Positions 8,379 to 15,482 of a DNA stretch of 26,877 nucleotides are shown here, piece after piece. Origin of the DNA: Anaerorhabdus sp036641015 (GTDB lineage: Bacteria > Bacillota_I > Bacilli_A > Erysipelotrichales > Erysipelotrichaceae). Made by a program: the position numbers and the translations under genes. Each line of letters opens with the position of its first letter. The stretch's first letter is position 1. The DNA lies in NCBI RefSeq assembly GCF_036641015.1, contig NZ_JAVWFO010000023.1, positions 1 through 26,877 of the forward strand, given 5' to 3'. The notes under the pieces were generated by a model, which saw nothing but the letters and a program-made list of their open reading frames with translations, was not told where the DNA came from and searched no databases.

Positions 8379-8550
8379 ATATTTTTCTCCTTGTTTAATT
8401 ACAAATGATATATTAATTATTAAATATATTATTTTTATTATAATTGAAGAAATAGCAAAATATTATTAACTGCACGAAATGTTTTTATAACTGCGTGAAT
8501 GGAATCATAGAATACATAATAGATACTGAAAACAATAGTAACTTGATTTA

Positions 8551-8886
8551 TTAAATAAAAACTAATTGCACAAGAATCATATAAAATGAAGTGCCGATGC
8601 CAATGCTTAATAGTACATTGCGTTTCCATAATTGAATTATTGTAATCAGAATAATTGAAAAGATCTCTGGTAGTGCGTGATTGGTTGAGAAAATTGATAT
8701 ATCTTTTAGGCAATAGATGAGGAGTAAACCCATCATTGCAGGTGGTAGAGTTTTACCTAAATATTTAATAATAGGTGGTAAGTCTTTTGACTCGGGGAAT
8801 AGAATAAATGGAGTAAATCTAGTAATTGCTGTTCCTAAAGTAATAGCGATAATAATTGTAAATGTTTGAATAGGAGTTAATGGCAT
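8551..8886 (-). CDS. azlD: AzlD family branched-chain amino acid transport subunit
   Basis: A 111-residue hydrophobic protein with about four membrane segments, the normal size for AzlD. It has the characteristic ITRFTPFILF near residue 22-31, then LPPIIKYLGKTLPPAMMGLLLIY. AzlD is the small partner of AzlC; the pair (like BrnFE) exports branched-chain amino acids or related compounds. Start is ATG 8886 with GGAGG 7 bases upstream, inside the end of azlC: the two frames overlap by 10 bases (8877-8886), which indicates translational coupling. No clear terminator follows; 8379-8550 contains only A/T-rich sequence with weak repeats. Confidence 0.9.
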   Translation of the reverse strand: MPLTPIQTFTIIIAITLGTAITRFTPFILFPESKDLPPIIKYLGKTLPPAMMGLLLIYCLKDISIFSTNHALPEIFSIILITIIQLWKRNVLLSIGIGTSFYMILVQLVFI

Positions 8887-9434
8887 GGTAATTTCCTCCT
8901 TACTATTAAAGATATTAAAATAAATATCATCGCTGGGATTACTAAGTTGTTAGAACTGAAAATGAATAGGGAAATAAGTGTACAACTTATTCCAATGATA
9001 CCGGACAGTCTATTTTCTTTTATACGTATTTGTTCAATAAATAAAACAATAAACAATGCGGTTAATGCAAAATCAAGACCAGTAGTATTAAATGTGATGA
9101 ATGATTCTAGGATACTTCCTAATAAAGTTCCCAATATCCAATAAATATAATCTAGAAATGAAATACTAAATAAAAAGTATTTGCGATTAATGTTATTAGG
9201 AGGGTTTATGCTGGATGTAATAGAAAATGTTTCATCACATAATGTATAAATCAAAAAATATTTTACTTTGCCAAGTCCTTTGTATTTATCAAGCATAGAT
9301 AGTCCATAGAATATATGTCTAGCATTAACCATTAAGCTAAGAAAAAATGCTTGTATTGGATCAAAAGAGGTAGTCAACAAGGTGATTGCAACAAATTGCA
9401 TACTTCCACAAAATGCAACAGCACTCATCAAAAC
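8877..9434 (-). CDS. azlC: AzlC family branched-chain amino acid permease, 5' end lost in assembly gap
   Basis: The 3' part (186 codons) of an azlC gene running from the N gap to the stop at 8877. The visible sequence begins VLMSAVAFCGSMQFVAITLL, which corresponds to roughly residue 45 of full-length AzlC proteins. It continues with MVNARHIFYGLSM, a family signature, and further membrane segments. About 45 N-terminal residues and the start codon are therefore in the gap. The azlC-azlD order and overlap are normal for this exporter. The open frame continues through the Ns into a PfkB kinase; that is an artefact, since the two families are not known to be fused and the gap is a placeholder. Confidence 0.88.
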   Translation of the reverse strand, partial: VLMSAVAFCGSMQFVAITLLTTSFDPIQAFFLSLMVNARHIFYGLSMLDKYKGLGKVKYFLIYTLCDETFSITSSINPPNNINRKYFLFSISFLDYIYWILGTLLGSILESFITFNTTGLDFALTALFIVLFIEQIRIKENRLSGIIGISCTLISLFIFSSNNLVIPAMIFILISLIVRRKLPCH

Positions 9435-9534
9435 NNNNNNNNNNNNNNNNNNNNNNNNNNNNNNNNNNNNNNNNNNNNNNNNNNNNNNNNNNNNNNNNNN
9501 NNNNNNNNNNNNNNNNNNNNNNNNNNNNNNNNNN
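9435..9534. other. Assembly gap of exactly 100 Ns
   Basis: One hundred consecutive N bases, the conventional length for a scaffold gap of unknown size. The true sequence should contain the end of the PfkB kinase gene and the start of azlC, at minimum. Confidence 0.98.
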
Positions 9535-10271
9535 GCGATACCAATACAATCAGTTAAATCGAAGTTACGTAATAAGCCATATAGTATTCCTGCAAGAAAT
9601 GCATCGCCAGCTCCAAGGGTATTTAAGGTTGGTACAACATTACAAGGGATAAACACTTTACCTTCAGCTGTTAAACAAGTTGCACCATTTTGAGATGTGA
9701 TAATAATCCATTGTAGACCTGTAGTGAAATCTACTTTTTCTGGAATAAATTCATCTTCATTTAAAACAATACCGGTAGTGTAAGCAAGTAATGATGTATG
9801 TGGCATATGACCGCTTAATATCCAATTACTAGAGGGTGAATTAATCATACAATTGAACAAAAATTTCTCATCTTTTTGATCAGTTACTACATAAGAGTCT
9901 CTAAACAAACTATAATCACAATCATCATTCTCATTAAATAGAAAATCACTTGAAATGGTTGATAAGAAGAAATATGTATTCGTAGCTTGGATACTTTGGA
10001 ATATAGGGGTTGGTTTTTGAATGTATACAGGATGTATTTCAACTCCAGTTAATGATAGATTATCATGGATTTCTTGTGCTAAAACGTCGTTTCCAAGTTT
10101 TGTAACAAATATTGGATTTAAATCTAAATAGCCTAAATTAACAGCAACATTATGAATTGAACCGCCATGACCAGTTACAAGTTTACCTTTATTACATTGC
10201 TGAGGATGTATTTCATTAGTAGTAAATATCTGATCAATCATCGAAGTTCCAATAAGCAAAATGTTTTTCAT
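9535..10271 (-). CDS. PfkB family carbohydrate/nucleoside kinase, 3' end lost in assembly gap
   Basis: The first 245 residues of a ribokinase-fold kinase. It opens MKNILLIGTSMIDQ, has the substrate-binding GHGGSIHNVAVNLG (34-47) and ends with NTLGAGDAFLAG, where Asp223 is the catalytic base of the GAGD anion hole. Only the last part of the fold (roughly 40-60 residues) should be missing. Such enzymes phosphorylate sugars, nucleosides or pseudouridine with ATP; the layout is closest in feel to pseudouridine/nucleoside kinases, but the substrate is not determined. Start choice: a GTG at 10280 opens the longest frame but lies within the GAGGTGG ribosome binding site, so ATG 10271 is preferred. 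The gene is divergent from ispF. Confidence 0.82.
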
Positions 10272-10307
10272 AAATTCCACCTCATTTTAAATATGATAAC
10301 ATAACCA

Positions 10308-10316
10308 TGCTATAAT
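10308..10316 (+). promoter_or_regulatory. Extended -10 promoter for ispF and bceRS
   Basis: TGCTATAAT: a perfect TATAAT with the TGn extension, 20 bases before the ispF start. No recognisable -35. The same 65 bases must also hold the promoter of the divergent PfkB gene. Confidence 0.6.
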
Positions 10317-10336
10317 AAAAATATGAGGTGATATAA

Positions 10337-10816
10337 ATGGTAAGAATTGGGCAATCAAGTGATATACATCAACTAGTTGAAGGAAGAGATTTAATCTTAG
10401 GTGGTGTAAAAATAGAACATAGTAAAGGATTATTGGGGCATAGTGATGCAGATGCATTGCTACATGCTATATCTGAAGCAATATTGGGTGCGTTGGCACT
10501 AGGAGATTTAGGTAAACACTTTCCCGATACAGATCCAAAGTACTGTGGTGCTAACTCATTGGATATTTTAGGGGCAGTACATGATATTATGATATCTAAG
10601 GGATATAAAATAGGTAATGTAGATTCATTAATTATGATTGAAAAGCCAAAGATGGCTCCACATATTGAACAAATGCGATTGAATATAGCTAAAACACTGA
10701 TGTGTGAATTAGACCAAATTAGTGTAAAGGCAACACGTGGTGAAAAACTTGGTTTTGTTGGTAGAGAAGAAGGTGTTTTGGCACAAGCTGTAGTTTTATT
10801 AGAGAAACTTGGATAA
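10337..10816 (+). CDS. ispF: 2-C-methyl-D-erythritol 2,4-cyclodiphosphate synthase
   Basis: A 159-residue protein of standard length. It catalyses the fifth step of the MEP isoprenoid pathway, cyclising CDP-methylerythritol phosphate with release of CMP. The metal site is visible as Asp9-Ile-His11 and His43 in HSDADALLHA (35-44). The nucleotide-binding region near the end reads ATRGEKLGFVGREEG, where most relatives have ATTTEKLGF; the key Thr and Glu are kept although the two bases between differ. Ribosome binding site GAGGTGAT precedes the ATG. The stop is only 10 bases from bceR, so ispF and bceRS are probably cotranscribed. Soluble homotrimer in the cytoplasm by family knowledge. Confidence 0.95.
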   Translation: MVRIGQSSDIHQLVEGRDLILGGVKIEHSKGLLGHSDADALLHAISEAILGALALGDLGKHFPDTDPKYCGANSLDILGAVHDIMISKGYKIGNVDSLIMIEKPKMAPHIEQMRLNIAKTLMCELDQISVKATRGEKLGFVGREEGVLAQAVVLLEKLG

Positions 10817-10826
10817 GAGGTAAGCT

Positions 10827-11501
10827 ATGTTTAAAATATTGATAATTGAAGATGATGAAGTAATTACAAAAACATTGTGTAAACAAATAAGTACATGGGG
10901 ATATGAAGTGAGAAACATTAATGATTTTAATAATGTCTTGGAAGAGTTCAATGAATTTAATCCGCATCTTGTATTAATGGATATAACTTTACCATTTTTT
11001 AATGGATATCATTGGTGTAGTCAAATTAGAAAAACATCTAAGGTACCTATAATATTTATATCAAGTGCATCAGATAATATGAACATTATTATGGCAATGA
11101 ATATGGGTGGTGATGACTTTATTGCTAAACCATTTGATTTGAATGTACTTACAGCTAAAATACAAGCAATGTTACGGCGCTCATATGATTTCACTACTAA
11201 TCAATCTATATTAGAGGCACATGGCGTTACATTGAATATGAATGATACGTCGTTGATATATGATGGACAAAAAATTGACTTAACGAAAAATGAATTTCGT
11301 ATCATGTCTACATTAATGGAGAATAAAAATAAATATGTATCACGAGATGAGATGATGCAAGCATTATGGGATACTGATGAGTTTATAGATGATAATACAT
11401 TAACGGTTAATGTGGCACGGTTACGTAAGAAATTGGAAGAAGTAGGGCTTGATGAATTTATACTTACAAAGAAAGGTATAGGCTATAGAATAAAGGAATA
11501 A
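10827..11501 (+). CDS. bceR: OmpR-family response regulator, BceR-like
   Basis: A 224-residue two-domain regulator. The receiver domain (about 1-115) has acidic Glu8-Asp9-Asp10, phospho-acceptor Asp52 in LVLMDITLP, Ser80 and Lys101 in AKPFD. The DNA-binding domain (about 130-224) is a winged helix with LTKNEFRIMSTLMENKNKYVSRDEMM and VNVARLRKKLEEVG, then IGYRI at the end. In BceRS-BceAB systems the regulator switches on the transporter genes when the kinase senses transporter activity against peptide antibiotics such as bacitracin. The neighbouring kinase and transporter support this assignment over other OmpR regulators. The gene lies 10 bases after ispF and 1 base before bceS, in one transcript. 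Confidence 0.88.
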   Translation: MFKILIIEDDEVITKTLCKQISTWGYEVRNINDFNNVLEEFNEFNPHLVLMDITLPFFNGYHWCSQIRKTSKVPIIFISSASDNMNIIMAMNMGGDDFIAKPFDLNVLTAKIQAMLRRSYDFTTNQSILEAHGVTLNMNDTSLIYDGQKIDLTKNEFRIMSTLMENKNKYVSRDEMMQALWDTDEFIDDNTLTVNVARLRKKLEEVGLDEFILTKKGIGYRIKE

Positions 11502-11502
11502 T

Positions 11503-12480
11503 ATGAAAGCGTATTTAAGGGATAAAATAAAAATCGTAGGAATTGTATTAGGATGCCTTTTAATTCAATCAGTTACATTGTTATTATATGGTTACGAATT
11601 ATCGGTAGTTTGCTATATCCTTTTATTATGTCTTATATTTATTGTTATTGCTTTTCTTGTTGACTATGCATATTTTCGTAAAAAGAAATTACAATTATTA
11701 GAATTATCTGGAATGAAAGGTTTAGAAATGTCAGCTTTTCCTAAAACTGTAGATCCATTTGAAAAAGAGTATCAGCATATAATTGAATTGATTATTAAAG
11801 AAAAGAATGATCTTGAATATGTATTGAACAATAGTTTAACTGATAGTAATGATTATTTTACTATGTGGGTACATCAAATTAAAACACCAATCTCTGCAAT
11901 GCGTTTGTTGTTGCAAACAAGTGAACAAGAAGAAAAAGCAGAACTAGAGGACCAATTATTTAAAATTGAACAATATGTAGATATGGTTTTACAATATATT
12001 AGAATGAAAGAATCTAATCGTGATTTTGTATTTGAAACACAAAATTGTGATGAAATAATAAAACAAGCTGTTAGAAAATATTCTAAGTCTTTCATACGTA
12101 AGAAAATCACATTAATTTATGAGCCAGTTAATATTTCAACTGTAACAGATGAAAAGTGGTTAAGTTTTGTGATTGAACAAATATTGTCTAATGCACTGAA
12201 ATATACTTCTGAAGGTGGTACTATCACAATTACGCATGAGTGGAATATATTAGTTATTAAAGATACGGGAATTGGTATTGCAACTGAAGATATATCACGA
12301 ATATTTGAAAAAGGATTTACTGGTTATAATGGGCGTACCGATAAAAAGTCTACAGGAATAGGACTATACTTGTGCAAAACAGTTTGTGATAAGTTAGGGC
12401 ATACAATAAAGATTGAGTCATCGGTTAAGGAAGGCACAGTAGTAAAAATAGGATTAGATTCATACCTTACAAAACAGTAA
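11503..12480 (+). CDS. bceS: Intramembrane-sensing histidine kinase, BceS-like
   Basis: A 325-residue sensor kinase. It has two N-terminal membrane helices (about 10-30 and 34-55) joined by only a few outside residues, so it has no extracellular sensor domain, the hallmark of BceS-type kinases that sense through their partner transporter. His124 in VHQIKTPISAM is the phosphorylation site. The ATPase domain has IEQILSNALKYTSEGG (N box), DTGIGI (G1) and GFTGYNGRTDKKSTGIGLYL (F/G2 region). Start ATG 11503 is directly after the bceR stop, with AAGGAA just upstream. The final codons contain a possible BceR-type binding site (12467-12480). Confidence 0.9.
   Translation: MKAYLRDKIKIVGIVLGCLLIQSVTLLLYGYELSVVCYILLLCLIFIVIAFLVDYAYFRKKKLQLLELSGMKGLEMSAFPKTVDPFEKEYQHIIELIIKEKNDLEYVLNNSLTDSNDYFTMWVHQIKTPISAMRLLLQTSEQEEKAELEDQLFKIEQYVDMVLQYIRMKESNRDFVFETQNCDEIIKQAVRKYSKSFIRKKITLIYEPVNISTVTDEKWLSFVIEQILSNALKYTSEGGTITITHEWNILVIKDTGIGIATEDISRIFEKGFTGYNGRTDKKSTGIGLYLCKTVCDKLGHTIKIESSVKEGTVVKIGLDSYLTKQ
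12467..12480 (+). promoter_or_regulatory. Possible BceR-type operator at the end of bceS
   Basis: TTACA-AAAC-AGTAA. From memory, BceR-like regulators bind TnACA-N4-TGTAA; this site matches except for one base. It lies 55-68 bases upstream of a -10-like TATGAT (12535-12540) and ahead of bceA, a reasonable place for an activator. A chance match in A/T-rich DNA is not excluded. Confidence 0.38.
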
Positions 12481-12483
12481 GAT

Positions 12484-12532
12484 AAAGATGGGATTTTGTA
12501 AGCCAAAGTTAAGGTATAGAAATCTCGTTTTT
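12484..12532 (+). terminator. Terminator-like hairpin between bceS and bceA
   Basis: The stem AAAGATGGGATTT (12484-12496) pairs with AAATCTCGTTTTT (12520-12532) over 13 positions including three G-U pairs, with a 23-base loop and a T-rich 3' arm. It would end or attenuate the ispF-bceRS transcript before bceA, leaving bceAB to its own promoter. The long loop makes it a modest call. Confidence 0.42.
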
Positions 12533-12534
12533 CT

Positions 12535-12540
12535 TATGAT
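12535..12540 (+). promoter_or_regulatory. Possible -10 element for bceAB
   Basis: TATGAT, 25 bases before the bceA ATG. No good -35 is visible, which would suit a promoter that needs an activator such as BceR. Confidence 0.38.
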
Positions 12541-12564
12541 GTATATGTCAGGAGGAACAAGAAT

Positions 12565-13332
12565 ATGAAAATATTAGAAGTTAGCAATCTTAAAAAAATC
12601 TACTCATCTCGTTTTGGAGGGAATAGTGTTCAAGCATTATCCAATGTATCTTTTACTGTTGAGCAAGGTGAATATGTAGCAATTATGGGTGAGTCTGGTT
12701 CAGGTAAGACAACATTATTAAATATACTTGCAGCATTAGATAAACCTACATCAGGGGAAGTATTATTAGCTGGTAAAAGCTTAGTAAAAATAAAAGAAAA
12801 AGAAATGTCAGCATTTCGTAGAAATAATTTAGGGTTTGTATTCCAAGATTTTAATCTGTTAGATACATTCTCTAATAAAGATAATATATTTTTGCCATTA
12901 GTTTTATCAGGTAAAAAATATGATGAAATGTTAGAAGCTTTAAAACCAATCGCAAAACAATTAGGTATTACAGATATACTTAATAAATATCCATATGAAA
13001 TATCAGGTGGACAAAAGCAACGCATTGCTGTTGCGCGTGCATTAGTAACAAATCCTAAAATTGTATTAGCAGATGAACCTACTGGTGCATTAGATTCTAG
13101 AGCTACAGACCATTTGTTACAAATTTTTAATGATATTAATCAATTGGGACAAACTATCTTAATGGTTACACATAGTATTAAAGCAGCAAGTCATGCAACA
13201 CGTGTACTTTTCATTAAAGATGGTGAAGTATTCCATCAGTTATATAAGGGTAATATGACAAATGATCAAATGTATCAAAAGATATCAGAAACATTAACGG
13301 TAATAACAACAGGTGGTGAAAGAAATGCGTAA
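12565..13332 (+). CDS. bceA: ABC transporter ATP-binding protein, BceA-like
   Basis: A 255-residue ATPase with all ABC motifs in order: Walker A GESGSGKTT (42-50), Q-loop FQDFNLLDT near 93-101, signature ISGGQ (146-150), Walker B IVLADEP (166-172), and the switch His203 in MVTHS. It is of the MacB/LolD type (FRRNNLGFVFQDFNLL), the group that pairs with FtsX-like permeases. Together with bceB it should form the BceAB complex, which frees cell-wall lipid intermediates from peptide antibiotics. Start ATG follows AGGAGG. Its last 8 bases overlap the start of bceB. Confidence 0.92.
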   Translation: MKILEVSNLKKIYSSRFGGNSVQALSNVSFTVEQGEYVAIMGESGSGKTTLLNILAALDKPTSGEVLLAGKSLVKIKEKEMSAFRRNNLGFVFQDFNLLDTFSNKDNIFLPLVLSGKKYDEMLEALKPIAKQLGITDILNKYPYEISGGQKQRIAVARALVTNPKIVLADEPTGALDSRATDHLLQIFNDINQLGQTILMVTHSIKAASHATRVLFIKDGEVFHQLYKGNMTNDQMYQKISETLTVITTGGERNA

Positions 13333-15304
13333 GTCGCTTTATCTTTCATTAGCAATTCAAAATATAAAGAAAAATTATCGTACTGTTATTCCGTATCTTT
13401 GTACATGTGTTATTACAATTATGATGTTTTCTATCCTTGAAACACTTCGTACATCACAACTAGTTATAAATGGTGTTGGTGGTTCAACGATGACAGTTAT
13501 TCTCTTATTAGGTAGAGTTGTTGTGGGGGCTTTCTCAATATTATTTATCTTTTATACAAATAGTTTTTTAACTAAAAAAAGAATGAAAGAGTTTGGTGTA
13601 TATAACGTTTTAGGATTGGAGAAGAAGCATATTATTCTTATTCAAACATATGAAACTGTTATTCTAAGTGGTATTTCTCTTGTTTTAGGTATATTTTTAG
13701 GCTTAGCATTTAGTAAAATATCAGAATTATTTTTATTTAGTCTTATTGGTATTGATGCGGCAAAAGATTTTACTGTCTCAATATCATCGATAATATCAAC
13801 TACACTTGTTTATTCTACGATATTCTTCTTTGTATTATTAAATATAATTAGAATGATTATTAAATCAAATCCAATTGAATTAATTCGCCAAGATACTGCT
13901 GGGGAAAAAGAACCAAAAGCAAATTGGTTAGTGGCATTAATAGGATTCATTACTTTGGGTTCAGGGTATTACTTATCACAATACATTAGTGATCCCGTCT
14001 CAGCTATTGCATTCTTTTTTGTGGCAGTAATATTAGTTATAATTGGTACATTCTGTTTATTTACATCAGGAAGTATAGTCATCTTAAAGGCATTGAGAAG
14101 AAATAAGAATTTTTATTACAAAACTAAAAACTTTACAGCTGTTTCAGGTATGATTTATCGTATGAAACGTAATGCTGCTGGTTTAGCAAATATATGTATT
14201 CTTAGTACTTGTGTATTAGTTATGATATCTACAACATTTTCACTTTACTTTAATATTGAGGACCTTGTTAACAATAGGTTTCTAAAAAATATTACAGTAG
14301 AGGCAAAGACGGTATCAAGTGAAGATGTAGTTATTGAAACTGATCAACTAATTAATGATGTTTTAAATCAAAATCAACTTGTTGTTAAAGATTTAAGTAA
14401 CTATAAATATTCAGAATATCATTTCTCTAAAATTAATAATCAATTAGTAAAATATGTTAGTGATCAACCAATGTTTACTGATAGTACTCCAGTTATTGTA
14501 ATGAGTATTGCACAATCAGAATATAATCGATTAACTGGTGAAAATGTAAATCTTGCGGATGATGAATTATTGATGATAAAAAATAATTACTTTAAGGGTG
14601 ATACATTACATGTGAATGACATTAACTATAAAGTTAATCTGATAGAGGATGATAATAAAATATTTGATACGTATGGATATTATGCAACAGATATCTATGT
14701 AGTAATTACAAATGATACAGATTCATTTTATAGAAATAGTGAAACAAGCTATTCAGTGACAAGATATCTATGCATGTTTAATGTAAATGTAGATGATGAA
14801 AATCAAGAACGTATTGCAAAAGAGATTTTCGAACAGGGAAGAAGTGACATTTACCAAAGTACATATACAGTACAAAGTAAAGCAGAAAATAAGGCAGTAT
14901 TTATGGAATTATATGGGGTATTGTTATTTATTGGTATATTCCTAAGTATATTATTCCTAATTGCAACGGTATTAATTATTTACTATAAGCAAATTACAGA
15001 AGGTTATGAAGATGTACGTCGTTTTGATATCATGAAGAAAGTTGGTATGAGTCAAAAAGAAGTAGCTTCGTCGATACGTAGGCAAGTATTGATGGTATTC
15101 TTTATCCCAATTATTATGGCTACTATTCATATCGCATTTGCATTTAAGATGATCGCGTTAATGGTGGGTGCATTAAGTATGAATAACACAACTTTATTTG
15201 CGATTTGTACAGTTATTACTGTATTAGTATTTACGATAGTTTACGCAATAGTTTATGCATTAACTTCAAGAACATATAATCATATCGTTAATCCAAAGAA
15301 TTAA
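13325..15304 (+). CDS. bceB: ABC transporter permease, BceB-like (FtsX family)
   Basis: A 659-residue permease with about ten membrane helices. After the first helix, helices 2-4 form an FtsX domain (about 50-180) with MKEFGVYNVLGLEKKHI. A large extracytoplasmic domain of about 200 residues (roughly 310-510) sits between helices seven and eight. A second FtsX domain follows, containing RRFDIMKKVGMSQKEVASSI. The big outside domain is the feature that defines BceB permeases and recognises the peptide antibiotic or its lipid target. Start choice: GTG 13313 opens the frame but falls in the AGGTGG ribosome binding site (13311-13316); ATG 13325 lies 8 bases downstream of it and overlaps bceA by 8 bases. 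Which antibiotic it resists is unknown. Confidence 0.92.
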   Translation: MRKSLYLSLAIQNIKKNYRTVIPYLCTCVITIMMFSILETLRTSQLVINGVGGSTMTVILLLGRVVVGAFSILFIFYTNSFLTKKRMKEFGVYNVLGLEKKHIILIQTYETVILSGISLVLGIFLGLAFSKISELFLFSLIGIDAAKDFTVSISSIISTTLVYSTIFFFVLLNIIRMIIKSNPIELIRQDTAGEKEPKANWLVALIGFITLGSGYYLSQYISDPVSAIAFFFVAVILVIIGTFCLFTSGSIVILKALRRNKNFYYKTKNFTAVSGMIYRMKRNAAGLANICILSTCVLVMISTTFSLYFNIEDLVNNRFLKNITVEAKTVSSEDVVIETDQLINDVLNQNQLVVKDLSNYKYSEYHFSKINNQLVKYVSDQPMFTDSTPVIVMSIAQSEYNRLTGENVNLADDELLMIKNNYFKGDTLHVNDINYKVNLIEDDNKIFDTYGYYATDIYVVITNDTDSFYRNSETSYSVTRYLCMFNVNVDDENQERIAKEIFEQGRSDIYQSTYTVQSKAENKAVFMELYGVLLFIGIFLSILFLIATVLIIYYKQITEGYEDVRRFDIMKKVGMSQKEVASSIRRQVLMVFFIPIIMATIHIAFAFKMIALMVGALSMNNTTLFAICTVITVLVFTIVYAIVYALTSRTYNHIVNPKN

Positions 15305-15311
15305 AATTAAT

Positions 15312-15351
15312 AAGAACACTTAGTTTATCATAAATCAGGTGTTCTTTTTTT
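15312..15351 (+). terminator. Strong terminator of the bce operon
   Basis: AAGAACAC (15312-15319) pairs with GTGTTCTT (15339-15346), and the inner bases extend the stem with G-U pairs. A run of seven Ts follows (15345-15351). It lies 8 bases after the bceB stop. Confidence 0.88.
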
Positions 15352-15425
15352 GGAATAAAAGACTAGTAAAATGGCTTATTTCATATAAAAATTATTTTTA
15401 TGAGCATTTTATAGTTATCTAACCG

Positions 15426-15434
15426 TGATATAAC
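15426..15434 (+). promoter_or_regulatory. Possible extended -10 promoter for the surface protein
   Basis: TGATATAAC (TGn plus TATAAC), 49 bases before the start codon. No clear -35. Confidence 0.42.
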
Positions 15435-15482
15435 CTAATAGGTACAAACTGGTAATGTAATAAGAAACAGGAGAATAAGCCG

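Noticed and set aside
8468..8502. Imperfect direct repeat AACTGC..GAA.TG downstream of azlD
   Set aside because: Two short diverged copies, no promoter or hairpin context; not distinguishable from chance.
8438..8713. Minus-strand open frame of 91 codons
   Set aside because: Mostly overlaps azlD in another frame; azlD has the family motifs and a proper ribosome binding site.
12630..13025. Minus-strand open frame of 131 codons
   Set aside because: Antisense to bceA, whose ABC motifs are intact; a shadow frame.
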